Shown: one piece after another, positions 8,243 through 16,891 of the stretch
Layout of the letters: each line of letters starts with the position of its first letter
Position numbering within the stretch: the stretch's first letter is position 1
From: Dyadobacter sp. SG02
GTDB taxonomy: Bacteria > Bacteroidota > Bacteroidia > Cytophagales > Spirosomataceae
Direction: 5' to 3'
Assembly: GCF_900109045.1 (NCBI RefSeq)
Contig: NZ_FNYL01000003.1
Span: 496,001 to 560,000 of the forward strand
DNA length: 64,000 bases
Made by a program: the position numbers and the translations under genes
The notes under the pieces: generated by a model
What the model was told of the DNA's origin: nothing
Database searches by the model: none
What the model saw: the letters and a program-made list of their open reading frames with translations, nothing else

Positions 8243-8261
8243 GTTGACACAGTTTGTCAAC
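8243..8261. promoter_or_regulatory. 19-bp palindrome between divergent genes
   Basis: GTTGACACAGTTTGTCAAC has perfect seven-base arms around a five-base centre. It lies between the beta-barrel gene and the EamA transporter gene, which run apart, and is a likely repressor operator. The regulator is not evident nearby. Confidence 0.5.
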
Positions 8262-8384
8262 AGTCGGTTGCATGAAGAAAATGTTAAATTTCAAAGACGA
8301 TTCTTCTTCCCAAATGTACCACCACGAACCCGGTCGCATTTTTTGCTGTTTCGAAAGCACGGTCCACACCACATCCGCAGCCTG

Positions 8385-9284
8385 ATGAAATTTTCAAAGT
8401 ACTACCTCACCGCATTCATTTCGTTCCTGATCTGGGGCTTTTTCAGTCTGGCCCTCAAACCGTTAAAGGGTTATCCGTCGCTCGATATCCTTTTCTACCG
8501 CGTGTTCATGTGTGCGGCGGTGATGGCGGTGATCAGTTTGTTCGTACGCGTAAAAGTGCTGAAAGAAAGTGTCGCGACATTCAAGGCAATGCCCGCTGCG
8601 CGGAAACGGCAGGTAGCATTCCTGACGCTGATCGGTGGTGTGTTGCTGACGGCCAACTGGTTTTTCTTCATTTACGTGATGAACCACATCAGCGTGAAAG
8701 CGGCGTCGTTCGCCTATCTGGTCTGCCCGATCATGACGACCGTGATCGCGTTTTTCGTACTCGATGAAAGGCTCAGTAAATGGCAATGGACAGCGGTAAT
8801 GCTTAGTGTATTAAGTTGTATCTTGTTGTCATTCAACAATATATCCGATATTCTGTACAGCCTCATCGTAGCAGCTTCCTATGCATTATACTTGGTAAGT
8901 CAGCGGAAAAATACAGGGATCGATAAGTTCCTGGTACTGACGATCCAGATCATATTCTCTGCATTGCTGCTCCTGCCTTTTTATCCCAAATACAGCGCTG
9001 CGCTGCCCACGGAGGCTTCTTTTTACATACTAATCACACTCATAGCGGTGGTTTTTACAATCATTCCGCTGTTTATGAACCTGTACGCATTGCAGGGCGT
9101 GACTTCCTCTACAATGGGTATCCTGTTATATATCAATCCATTGATGAATTTCGCGATTGCATTATTCTACTTTCATGAGCCCATTAATGCGACGCAGATC
9201 ACGGCCTATTCGATGATCCTGCTATCGATTATTATTTTCAATGAACGATTCATTTTCGGTAGGGGCCGCACCGCCGTCGCCTGA
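8385..9284 (+). CDS. EamA/RarD-type transporter
   Basis: The ATG at 8385 starts MKFSKYYLTAFISFLIWGF, as in RarD/EamA proteins; the upstream part of the frame is charged and unrelated. The 299-residue protein has about ten hydrophobic helices in two halves. The WGFFSLALKPL motif is near residue 17, a motif like NWFFFIYVMNHISVKAASFA in the first half, and YALQGVTSSTMGILLYINP in the second. These inner-membrane drug/metabolite-superfamily proteins export or import small metabolites. The RarD name is a family label, not proof of chloramphenicol resistance. The last 63 bases overlap the convergent methyltransferase gene. Confidence 0.85.
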   Translation: MKFSKYYLTAFISFLIWGFFSLALKPLKGYPSLDILFYRVFMCAAVMAVISLFVRVKVLKESVATFKAMPAARKRQVAFLTLIGGVLLTANWFFFIYVMNHISVKAASFAYLVCPIMTTVIAFFVLDERLSKWQWTAVMLSVLSCILLSFNNISDILYSLIVAASYALYLVSQRKNTGIDKFLVLTIQIIFSALLLLPFYPKYSAALPTEASFYILITLIAVVFTIIPLFMNLYALQGVTSSTMGILLYINPLMNFAIALFYFHEPINATQITAYSMILLSIIIFNERFIFGRGRTAVA

Positions 9285-9908
9285 TTTTCGGTAGGCGGCC
9301 GAGCGGATAAAACGGCTGAAACGGAAGGTTTCAGATGTCAGGTGGTAGTCATGATTGTCAAAATGCCGGGTCATGTCGGGCAGTTGATCGGCTTCTACGT
9401 GACTGATATTTTGGAAGAAAACATACATCGAGCGGAGCAGGGTTTTTTGCCAGAGACGATTAATGTTTTTATCAATATGAAAGTCGGTGAACAGCCATAA
9501 TGCACCATTTATGAGGATACTATCCAATTTTTGAAAAACTACCTGCGCGCGTGCGGGGCTGAAATTGTCGAACAGAAATGGCGTCATAATCACGTCGTAG
9601 GCGGCTGGTGCGGTGTAATCTTCGATACCGGTGTGAATGAATCTCACCTGATTGTCTTTAAAATCTCTTTTTCTGGCCAGTTCCAGCATATTGGATGAGA
9701 TTTCCACGTAATCGATGGTCAATCCTGACGGGCAGATTTTGGCCATTTCTTCCAGTATCCAGCCCGTGCCTCCGCCTACGACGAGCACGCGTGCGGGAGG
9801 CGTCAGCAGCGGCAGTAATGCCTGCTGCGCACTTATGATCGCTTTCCCGAAGATGAGCTTGCTGAGTTGGTCGTAATGGGTGGCAATGCGGTCGTAATTG
9901 TTCAGCAT
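9222..9908 (-). CDS. Class I SAM-dependent methyltransferase
   Basis: This 228-residue Rossmann methyltransferase has motif I ARVLVVGGGTGWILEEMAK near residue 40, an acidic ribose-binding residue in TIDYVEISSNML, and motif IV YDVIMTPFLFDNFS. It resembles UbiE-like and small-molecule methyltransferases. It lies four bases downstream of a UbiA-like membrane protein gene on the same strand. A lipid or quinone-like substrate is therefore possible, but this is inference. The C-terminal tail of about 20 residues is polar and overlaps the convergent EamA gene. Confidence 0.82.
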   Translation of the reverse strand: MLNNYDRIATHYDQLSKLIFGKAIISAQQALLPLLTPPARVLVVGGGTGWILEEMAKICPSGLTIDYVEISSNMLELARKRDFKDNQVRFIHTGIEDYTAPAAYDVIMTPFLFDNFSPARAQVVFQKLDSILINGALWLFTDFHIDKNINRLWQKTLLRSMYVFFQNISHVEADQLPDMTRHFDNHDYHLTSETFRFSRFIRSAAYRKSGDGGAAPTENESFIENNNR

Positions 9909-9911
9909 GGG

Positions 9912-10835
9912 CTAATGCGGGTTTTGATACACAAAAAAGCTGCCCGCGATCCCGCATAATGCCTTTACGAGTAACAGGCCGTCGATTACGATGAGATAGA
10001 ACAAAATGCTATGCCGCCTTTGCATCGAAAATGCCACAGCCAGCAAGCACACAAACGGAGCCATATTGAGCAGGATCGTCGGGAGCCCAAATCCGCGGTA
10101 AGTAGCGAACAGTAGCAACGAAACCAATCCGATCACCAGTAGCGGCACCAGTACATAATAGATCGTATTCCGCAGGCCCATCCGTACGGCAAATGTTTTC
10201 AGCTCGATATTGGCGTCGTCTTCATAATCCTTCATATCGAACATAATGGCATTGACGGTGCAAAACATCCAGTTTTTCGTAAAAAGCCAGAGCATCAGCA
10301 ACGGTTCGGCGACCGTCACACCTCGCTCGATCCGCAATGCCGCCACCGGGAAGATGTTTACGCATCCTGCCCACACAAAGCCTATTACAAATGCTTTGAG
10401 CCAGCCGGTATGCCTCAGGTTAAAGGAAATAAGGGATTTTGGGAGCAAACCATAATAGAGGACGGCGGCAAGTGGCACTATGGACAGTATCAGCCAATAG
10501 TAAATCGGTAAATGCAGTACCGCATGGAAGTTTTCAATCAGATACCAGCTTCCTGTGACCGCACAAATGCTGAGCAATACGATCTGGCTCACCCGTACGA
10601 AGCGGTAATGGAGCCGGTACCATTCGGTGCGTGGATTGGCCGAGACTTTGGGCGCGACAGGCCCGGAATAGGCGATCGTGTAGTAAAAAACAGTTGTGCA
10701 GAAGAGTAGCAGGTAATATGCCGGCGAATTGAGTGGGAGGTTTAGCTGAAAGGCAGTTTCCAAAGACAATGCGACCGCCAGCAAGCCGACGAAGTAGTTT
10801 GCAAAAAATAGAAATGGGATAATCCTCTTTAACAT
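9912..10835 (-). CDS. UbiA-like polytopic membrane protein, first catalytic motif absent
   Basis: The protein has 307 residues and about eight to nine membrane helices. The segment MFDMKDYEDDANIELKTFAV followed by RMG matches the second aspartate-rich motif of UbiA prenyltransferases (DxxDxxxD followed by KT and a glycine). The first motif, normally NDxxDxxxD in the first helical bundle, is not visible; the equivalent region reads NYFVGLLAVALSLE. It may be a degenerate relative or use a different donor site. Coupling to the methyltransferase downstream suggests a two-step modification of a lipid. The family assignment is moderate. Confidence 0.6.
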   Translation of the reverse strand: MLKRIIPFLFFANYFVGLLAVALSLETAFQLNLPLNSPAYYLLLFCTTVFYYTIAYSGPVAPKVSANPRTEWYRLHYRFVRVSQIVLLSICAVTGSWYLIENFHAVLHLPIYYWLILSIVPLAAVLYYGLLPKSLISFNLRHTGWLKAFVIGFVWAGCVNIFPVAALRIERGVTVAEPLLMLWLFTKNWMFCTVNAIMFDMKDYEDDANIELKTFAVRMGLRNTIYYVLVPLLVIGLVSLLLFATYRGFGLPTILLNMAPFVCLLAVAFSMQRRHSILFYLIVIDGLLLVKALCGIAGSFFVYQNPH

Positions 10836-10979
10836 ATCTGCCTGTGAGCCAGCGCCAGCGCCTTTGTGACGACCGAATAATATAATTAAAATATCGATTT
10901 AGAATTTTTAAAGAGCGTGTGCGAAGCCTCACCGCTATTTCCTACATTCGAAATGGATACTTCTTAAACCACCAATTAC

Positions 10980-12563
10980 ATGAAAAAAATCTATTTGCTG
11001 CTAACCCTTTGTCTTTCGACCCAGACGACCGCATTTGTTTTTGCACAAAGTAAAGATCCGGTCCGGACGGATCCAGTCCGGAGGGACCCGGTTGTTGAAA
11101 ACATCGTGAAGGAGGCCACAGAAAATTCACAACTTGAAAAACTGGCCCACGAACTGATGGACGTAATCGGCCCGAGGCTCGTGGGCTCACCGCAAATGCA
11201 GCAGGCGCACGACTGGGCGGTAGCGAAATACAAAGGCTGGAATATCACCGCCAAAAACGAAAAGTGGGGCGAATGGCGGGGCTGGGAACGCGGCGTATCG
11301 CACATCGACATGGTGGCGCCGCGCGTGAAGTCGCTCGAAGGCATGCAACTCGCATGGAGCCCCGGTACCAACGGTAAAACTGTGACTGCCGACGTGGTAA
11401 TCCTGCCCGATGTGGCCGATTCGGTGGCATTTCAGAAATGGTTGCCTTCTGCAAAAGGCAAGTTTGTGCTCATCAGTATGAACCAGCCCACCGGCCGGCC
11501 CGATTACAACTGGCAGGAATTTGCGACCAAAGAGTCATTCGAAAAAATGAAGAAAGACCGCGACGTGCAAACCGACGCCTGGGCCAACCGCCTGAAAAAG
11601 ACCGGCTATACTGCACGTGCATTACCGCTCGCATTGGAGAAAGCCGGGGCTGCGGGTGTGGTTATGTCTTATTGGTCAAAAGGTTTTGGGGCTAATAAAA
11701 TATTTGGAGCTTATACCAAGACGATTCCTACGGTGGATATTTCGCTGGAAGATTACGGACTGCTCTATCGACTTGCAGAATCCGGCCACACGCCGAAAAT
11801 CAGTGTGCGCGGGGATGCGAAGGAAACAGGTGTAAGTCAGACGTTTAACACGGTAGGGGAGATCAAAGGCACCGAGAAACCGAACGAATATGTAATCCTT
11901 TCCGCGCATTTCGACTCCTGGGACGGTGGAAGCGGCGCCACCGACAATGGTACCGGCACACTCGTGATGATGGAGGCGATGCGGATTTTGAAAAAAGTAT
12001 ATCCTAATCCCAAACGCACGATCCTTGTCGGCCACTGGGGAAGCGAAGAGCAGGGGCTGAACGGCTCCCGCGCATTTGTAGAAGATCACCCGGAAATTGT
12101 GCAGAATATCCAGGCGGTATTTAACCAGGATAATGGGACGGGCAGGGTCGTTAACATGTCCGGTCAGGGCTTTTTAAATTCCTACGAATATCTCACGCGT
12201 TGGCTTTCCAAAGTCCCCGATCCGATCCGTACGCCTATTCAAACCTCGTTCCCGGGTGCTCCCGGCACCGGAGGCTCCGACTTCGCTTCGTTTGTGGCGG
12301 CTGGTGCGCCGGCGTTTTCGCTGAGCTCATTGAACTGGTCGTATGGCACGTACACCTGGCATACCAACCGCGATACGTACGACAAAATCGTATTCGACGA
12401 CGTCCGCAGCAATGCGATCTTAGCCGCTATTCTGGCATATCAGGCTAGCGAAGATCCCGCCAAAACTTCCCGCGACAAAAGCGTTCTGCCTCTTGACGCC
12501 AAGGGTGTACCCGGCGCTTGGCCCGAACCACGCAAGCCAACCCGTCGCGGCGGCCTGGATTAA
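10980..12563 (+). CDS. M28-family zinc metallopeptidase, exported
   Basis: The protein has 527 residues with a signal peptide ending near TAFVFAQ (about residue 22). A short run of near-repeats follows (DPVRTDPVRRDPV, residues 25-37). The peptidase domain has the M28 zinc site: His and Asp in AHFDSWDGGSGATDNGTG, Glu-Glu in GSEEQGLNGSRAF, Asp in FNQDNGTGR and the last histidine in WHTNRDTYD. A PA-like insert is predicted between about 100 and 300. It would release amino acids from peptides in the periplasm. A terminator separates it from the following aminopeptidase gene. Confidence 0.9.
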   Translation: MKKIYLLLTLCLSTQTTAFVFAQSKDPVRTDPVRRDPVVENIVKEATENSQLEKLAHELMDVIGPRLVGSPQMQQAHDWAVAKYKGWNITAKNEKWGEWRGWERGVSHIDMVAPRVKSLEGMQLAWSPGTNGKTVTADVVILPDVADSVAFQKWLPSAKGKFVLISMNQPTGRPDYNWQEFATKESFEKMKKDRDVQTDAWANRLKKTGYTARALPLALEKAGAAGVVMSYWSKGFGANKIFGAYTKTIPTVDISLEDYGLLYRLAESGHTPKISVRGDAKETGVSQTFNTVGEIKGTEKPNEYVILSAHFDSWDGGSGATDNGTGTLVMMEAMRILKKVYPNPKRTILVGHWGSEEQGLNGSRAFVEDHPEIVQNIQAVFNQDNGTGRVVNMSGQGFLNSYEYLTRWLSKVPDPIRTPIQTSFPGAPGTGGSDFASFVAAGAPAFSLSSLNWSYGTYTWHTNRDTYDKIVFDDVRSNAILAAILAYQASEDPAKTSRDKSVLPLDAKGVPGAWPEPRKPTRRGGLD

Positions 12564-12584
12564 CCCGCGCATAACCCATTTTTG

Positions 12585-12617
12585 AAAGCAAAGGCATATA
12601 TTGTCTTTGCTTTTTTT
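12585..12617 (+). terminator. Rho-independent terminator
   Basis: AAAGCAAAG/CTTTGCTTT forms a nine-base-pair stem running into seven T. It lies just after the M28 gene and ends 22 bases before the next start codon. Confidence 0.75.
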
Positions 12618-12639
12618 ATTAACCAGAATTTCGGAATCA

Positions 12640-14031
12640 ATGCAAATAGAGATCATACAGGAGCCAGTTGAAAACATTCTCATCATCCGTCCTTTCGAAC
12701 AAGGCACCGAGCTTTCTAACCAGGAAATGTTCAAAGCGGAGAAGGGGGAAATATGGTGGTACTCTTCGAAGGAATTGTGGGTAGGATTGGGAAAAACACC
12801 TAAGCTCCCGGCAATCATCAAAATTTTCCGTTCGCTTTTTTTTAAAAGAAAAGACCGCTGGCCCGCACACATTACGCTCGACGCCCGCGGGCGCGATGCG
12901 GAATGGATTGGAAATGCTGTAAATGGACTCGTTTTGGGCGGTTATGATCTGCAACTATACAAAACCGAGCCGAAGGCGGTCAGCGAATTTTTTAAATCGG
13001 GAACACTCTCCATCATCGCAGATGAAGGTTCGGATGTAAAACTATCTGCTGAGAATGCATTAAAAACAGCTTTGGTGCAAATACGCGTCATGGATCTGAT
13101 GAATGCCCCTTCCAATTACAAAAAGCCTTCCACGCTGGCTGAATGGGCCCGTAAGTCGGGTGCGGAGAATGGGTATTCGGTGGAAATATTGGAGAAAAAG
13201 CAATTGGAACACGAGGGAATGCATGCATTGCTGGCCGTAAATAAAGGAAGCGACGAGCCGCCGGTAATGATCGTCTCGGAGTATAAACCGGCGCATTATA
13301 CTAGAACGGTGGCGCTGGTAGGCAAGGGCGTTACGTTCGATACCGGCGGCATTTCGATCAAACCATCGGCCAATATGCATTTGATGAAAAGCGATATGGG
13401 CGGTGCAGCGGCGGTTTTGGGCACTGTCGAGCTGGCTGCGCAACTGAAACTTCCCGTGCGGATTATCGGTGTGATACCTTCTACTGAAAATTCGGTCGAT
13501 GGCTCGGCGATGAAACCTGGCGATGTAATCGGCTCGTATGCCGGTAAAACGATCGAAGTGATCGATACCGACGCGGAGGGCAGGCTGATCCTCGCCGATG
13601 GGCTGCATTATGCCGTCAAACAATATCAGCCGGATGTGCTCATCGATCTGGCAACGCTCACGGGCAGCATTATCCAGACGCTCGGCTACGAAGCGGCAGG
13701 GCTCTTTACACCTAACGATATTCTCGCGGCAGAGCTCGTTCAGGCAGCCGACGAAACGGGGGAACGCCTCTGGCGCCTGCCGGTTTGGGATGAATATAAG
13801 GAAGAGATCAGTTCAGACATTGCCGATGTCAAAAATTACCACGGCAAACCGCTGGCCGGGGCGATCGTAGCAGCGAAATTCCTGGAAGTTTTTACCGCCG
13901 AACACCCTGCCTGGGCACATCTCGACATTGCCGGAATGGCGTTTGGTGATACCGAGTTCGCGCCCGGCCGTGCGGGGACAGCCTACGGAATAAAGCTGTT
14001 GATTGCTTATTTGTCGAAACTTGCCGGTTAA
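12640..14031 (+). CDS. Leucyl aminopeptidase, M17 family
   Basis: The ATG at 12640 was chosen over an upstream TTG that lies in the terminator. The 463-residue protein has the M17 di-metal catalytic domain in its C-terminal half: VGKGVTFDTGGISIKP, MKSDMGGAAAV and DTDAEGRLILADGL. The usual signature NTDAEGRL has Asp in place of Asn here. The N-terminal domain is shorter and divergent, as in many Bacteroidota M17 enzymes. It is a cytosolic enzyme that removes N-terminal amino acids. It follows an exported M28 peptidase, so the pair may take part in peptide use, although a terminator separates them. Confidence 0.9.
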   Translation: MQIEIIQEPVENILIIRPFEQGTELSNQEMFKAEKGEIWWYSSKELWVGLGKTPKLPAIIKIFRSLFFKRKDRWPAHITLDARGRDAEWIGNAVNGLVLGGYDLQLYKTEPKAVSEFFKSGTLSIIADEGSDVKLSAENALKTALVQIRVMDLMNAPSNYKKPSTLAEWARKSGAENGYSVEILEKKQLEHEGMHALLAVNKGSDEPPVMIVSEYKPAHYTRTVALVGKGVTFDTGGISIKPSANMHLMKSDMGGAAAVLGTVELAAQLKLPVRIIGVIPSTENSVDGSAMKPGDVIGSYAGKTIEVIDTDAEGRLILADGLHYAVKQYQPDVLIDLATLTGSIIQTLGYEAAGLFTPNDILAAELVQAADETGERLWRLPVWDEYKEEISSDIADVKNYHGKPLAGAIVAAKFLEVFTAEHPAWAHLDIAGMAFGDTEFAPGRAGTAYGIKLLIAYLSKLAG

Positions 14032-14039
14032 GGCCGGAT

Positions 14040-14076
14040 GCCCGGGTTGTAACGGAAATTTAACCCGGGCTTTTCT
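14040..14076 (+). terminator. Rho-independent terminator
   Basis: GCCCGGGTT/AACCCGGGC is a nine-base-pair stem with a 13-base loop, followed by TTTTC, right after the M17 gene. Confidence 0.7.
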
Positions 14077-14169
14077 TGTCAAAATGGTTCTTTTTGCTAG
14101 ATTTGAGAATATATGCTTTGCGGCATGGCTCGTTCGTAAATGCTGTTACCGTCCACCAAATCCCGTTTT

Positions 14170-15384
14170 ATGACCCGAACTCTGACTTTTCTCTGCATTT
14201 CCACCTATTTCAAAGGCAACGATTTTTTGCAGGCGCTCAAAGACGCCGGTAACAAGGTCTTTTTGATCACCGCGAAAAAACTGGAAAACAAACCTTGGGT
14301 CAGGGAGGCCGTGGATGAGTTTTTTTATGTGGAGGAAGGCGAGGACGGTACTTACAATATGAACGAGATCATCACCGGCCTCGCATACGTCATGCGTACC
14401 CGCCCGATCGACCGCGTGGTGGCGCTCGATGATTTCGATGTGGAAAAGGCCGCGCATATCCGCGAGTATTTCCGCATTCCCGGGATGGGGCAGACCACCG
14501 GCCGTTATTTCCGCGACAAGCTCGCGATGCGCACCAAAGCGTTGGAGTCGGGCATTCTGGTACCGGGCTTTTCGGCGCTTTTTAATGATGATCAGATCAA
14601 TCGTTTCATTGAAAAATATCCGGGCCCATGGATGATCAAGCCGCGTTCGGAGGCTTCCGCATCAGGCATTCAGAAACTGAGCACAGTCGAGGAACTCTGG
14701 AACACTATTCATGAACTGGGCGACAAGCGGCATGCCTACCTCGTGGAACAATACAAGCCCGGTGACGTTTACCACGTCGATTCGATCTCTTACAACGGTA
14801 TTGTTATATTTTCCTGGAACAGCAAATACCTTGCGCCGCCATTCGACGTCGCACACGGAGGCGGCATATTCCGTTCCGTTACGGTACCGCTGGATTCTTC
14901 CGAAGAACATGCATTGCAAACGCTCGCCGTGGATTTGCTCAAAGCATTTGGATTGAAGCACAGTGCCTCGCATACCGAAGTGATCCGTTGTTATGAGGAT
15001 GGTAAATACTATTTTCTCGAAACATCATCCCGCGTCGGCGGCGCCCATCTTTCTGAAATGGTGGACGCGGCATCGGGCATTAACCTCTGGAAAGAATGGG
15101 CCCGGATGGAAACGGCGGAAGCGAAGGGCGATAACTATAAATTGCCACCTGTCAGGAAAGAATACTCAGGCATTCTTATCTCTCTGGCTCGCCAGGAATG
15201 GCCCGATCTGTCGGTTTTTAATGACCCGGAAGTGGTCTGGCGCATGAACGAGCCACATCATGTCGGACTTGTGGTAAGGTCCAAATCCCGCGATAAGGTG
15301 CTGGAACTAATGGACAAATATGCGGCCATTGTTCAGAAAAAATACCACGCTTCGGCGCCGGCCCCGAAGAAGCCAGCGCATTAA
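14170..15384 (+). CDS. ATP-grasp domain protein
   Basis: Starting at the ATG at 14170 the protein has 404 residues; an ATG at 14140 would add ten. The N-terminal Rossmann-like domain (TLTFLCISTYFKGNDFLQAL) is followed by an ATP-grasp fold. Its nucleotide-binding strand is GPWMIKPRSEASASGIQKL near residue 155, and it has a metal-binding SSRVGGAHLSEMVD region near 300. ATP-grasp enzymes join a carboxylate to an amine or thiol through an acyl phosphate. The acceptor is unknown, and no partner biosynthetic gene lies beside it. The C-terminal end is proline- and alanine-rich. Confidence 0.82.
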   Translation: MTRTLTFLCISTYFKGNDFLQALKDAGNKVFLITAKKLENKPWVREAVDEFFYVEEGEDGTYNMNEIITGLAYVMRTRPIDRVVALDDFDVEKAAHIREYFRIPGMGQTTGRYFRDKLAMRTKALESGILVPGFSALFNDDQINRFIEKYPGPWMIKPRSEASASGIQKLSTVEELWNTIHELGDKRHAYLVEQYKPGDVYHVDSISYNGIVIFSWNSKYLAPPFDVAHGGGIFRSVTVPLDSSEEHALQTLAVDLLKAFGLKHSASHTEVIRCYEDGKYYFLETSSRVGGAHLSEMVDAASGINLWKEWARMETAEAKGDNYKLPPVRKEYSGILISLARQEWPDLSVFNDPEVVWRMNEPHHVGLVVRSKSRDKVLELMDKYAAIVQKKYHASAPAPKKPAH

Positions 15385-15690
15385 TTATCACTTTTTAGGT
15401 AATGGGACTTGGAAACGGCTGGCCGGCTGATAGCAAAGTTCTCCGCGATCCACCTTTAAAACTGTATGAAAGCCTTTTCATCGGTTCGATTTCGAGGATT
15501 TTGTGATACATAATCCCATCCCGTTTCTGCGCCTTCCGGGGTTTTTGCTGCGTCTGGCATTCAAAACCTATCTCGGGTTGAAATCCTTCATGGGGCTCCA
15601 TTTGGCGAGAGTTTCGGGATTAGTCAGGCATTCCCAGATCATCTCGAGCGGATATGGATAAAACCATTTGAGTTTGATATCGCGTCTCAT
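15381..15690 (-). pseudogene. Decayed SRPBCC (AHSA1-type) gene joined to an ArsR-like remnant
   Basis: From the ATG at 15690 the frame reads MRRDIKLKWFYPYPLEMIWE and on to WSPMKDFNP, the start of an AHSA1/SRPBCC protein. It hits a TAG at 15568. A one-base shift in the C run at about 15574-15577 restores the homology as PEIGFECQTQQKPRK, later ILEIEPMKRLSYSFKGG. The match then ends abruptly. In another frame, 15381-15452 encodes IAENFAISRPAVSK, which looks like the recognition-helix region of the ArsR repressors usually paired with these proteins. The locus therefore seems to be a deleted and frameshifted ArsR/SRPBCC unit. It overlaps the last three bases of the ATP-grasp gene. Confidence 0.65.
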
Positions 15691-15694
15691 AAAG

Positions 15695-15712
15695 CGTAAC
15701 TTTTTAGTTACG
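15695..15712. promoter_or_regulatory. Palindrome upstream of the SRPBCC remnant
   Basis: CGTAACTTTTTAGTTACG has six-base arms and sits four bases from the remnant's start codon. It is probably a surviving operator for the lost ArsR-type repressor. Confidence 0.45.
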
Positions 15713-15796
15713 CAATTTTTTAATGAAAAGTTTTTGTAGAAGTGTGTTACCAAAGTGAAAAGCTGACGTCTAAATGGATGGACTTAAACACATTCC

Positions 15797-16861
15797 ATGA
15801 TGGGCAAGATTATCAGCACTGCGTTATTCAACACTGTAAAAGACCTTATTCTCGCTAGCCGGCAGCATATTGCAGTTTCTGTGAATGCGGAGATGAGCAT
15901 GCTTTACTGGAAAATCGGCAAAGTCATTCGCCAGGAAATTCTCAAAGACGAGCGTGCAGAATATGGAAAACAAATTCTCGCTACACTGTCGCGCGAATTG
16001 ACGAATGAGTATGGAAGGTCGTTTTCGGAGCAAGGTTTGAGGAGAATGGTACAATTTGCGGAGCTGTTTCCAGATGAACAAATTGTCGTTTCACTGACAC
16101 GACAGTTGAGCTGGTCACATATGAAGGAGATTTTACCGATCTCTGAACCAATAAAACGCGAATTCTACATCCAAATGTGTATCCACGAAATGTGGAGCGT
16201 GCGCACATTCCGGGAACGCATTCAATCCATGCTTTACGAGCGCACGGCTATTAGCAAAAAGCCGGAGGACGTGATCATCAACGATCTGCAACTTCTGAAA
16301 AGCGAGCAAAAACTGAACCCTGACCTGGTTTTCAAAGATCCATACTTTCTTGATTTCCTGGGCTTGAAGGACGCCTATTCCGAAAAGGACCTGGAAGCGT
16401 CGATCATCGTAGAATTGCAGCGGTTCATCATTGAAATGGGCGGCGATTTCGCATTCATGGCGCGGCAGAGGCGCATTACCATTGATCACCGGGATTATTT
16501 CATCGATTTGTTGTTCTATCACCGGCGGCTGAAATGTCTTGTGGTAGTCGATCTGAAAATGGGCGAGTTTGAGGCGGGTTTTAAAGGTCAAATGGAGCTT
16601 TATCTGCGGTTTCTGGAAAAGTATGAGAAGATCGAAGGCGAAAATGATCCGATCGGATTGATACTATGCTCTGGCAAAAGCAGCGAGCATATCGAGCTGA
16701 TGCAGCTGGGCCAAAGTAACATCCGCGTGGCCGATTACCTGACGGCGCTGCCTTCGCGACAGGTTTTACAAGAGAAGCTGCACAAAGCAGTCGAAATAGC
16801 CCGGCACAAAATGGAGCAGCGCGATTTGTCCAAAATAAAAACGGGTCTGCCAAGCGATTAG
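15797..16861 (+). CDS. DUF1016 (YhcG-type) PD-(D/E)xK nuclease-family protein
   Basis: The protein has 354 residues. Residues 1-170 form the DUF1016 N-terminal domain, with helix-rich SRQHIAVSVNAEMSMLYWKI, SFSEQGLRRMVQFAELFPDE and QLSWSHMKEILPI. Residues 190-340 form the nuclease-like domain, with FIDLLFYHRRLKCLVVVDLK and FKGQMELYLRF. The Asp, the (D/E)xK lysine and a downstream Gln of the PD-(D/E)xK site are present, with VDLK in place of the more usual IELK. Relatives are found alone and next to restriction or mobile genes, and a role in DNA processing is suspected. Here it stands alone. A second ATG at 15800 is possible. Confidence 0.85.
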   Translation: MMGKIISTALFNTVKDLILASRQHIAVSVNAEMSMLYWKIGKVIRQEILKDERAEYGKQILATLSRELTNEYGRSFSEQGLRRMVQFAELFPDEQIVVSLTRQLSWSHMKEILPISEPIKREFYIQMCIHEMWSVRTFRERIQSMLYERTAISKKPEDVIINDLQLLKSEQKLNPDLVFKDPYFLDFLGLKDAYSEKDLEASIIVELQRFIIEMGGDFAFMARQRRITIDHRDYFIDLLFYHRRLKCLVVVDLKMGEFEAGFKGQMELYLRFLEKYEKIEGENDPIGLILCSGKSSEHIELMQLGQSNIRVADYLTALPSRQVLQEKLHKAVEIARHKMEQRDLSKIKTGLPSD

Positions 16862-16867
16862 CAGACC
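16835..16867 (-). terminator. Terminator of the minus-strand NTF2-like gene
   Basis: GGTCTGC/GCAGACC spans the stop codon of the DUF1016 gene. On the minus strand it is followed by CCCG and a T-rich tract, 25 bases after the NTF2-like stop. Confidence 0.5.
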
Positions 16868-16891
16868 TGTTCCTGATATCTCTAAAATGGT

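Noticed and set aside
11040..11100. Tandem repeat in the M28 peptidase gene
   Set aside because: The DPVR-type repeat is only three imperfect units of about 12 bases just after the signal peptide; probably a linker with no separate role.
15797..16861. Part of a restriction or defence island
   Set aside because: The DUF1016 protein stands alone between housekeeping-type genes; no methylase, helicase or mobile gene accompanies it.
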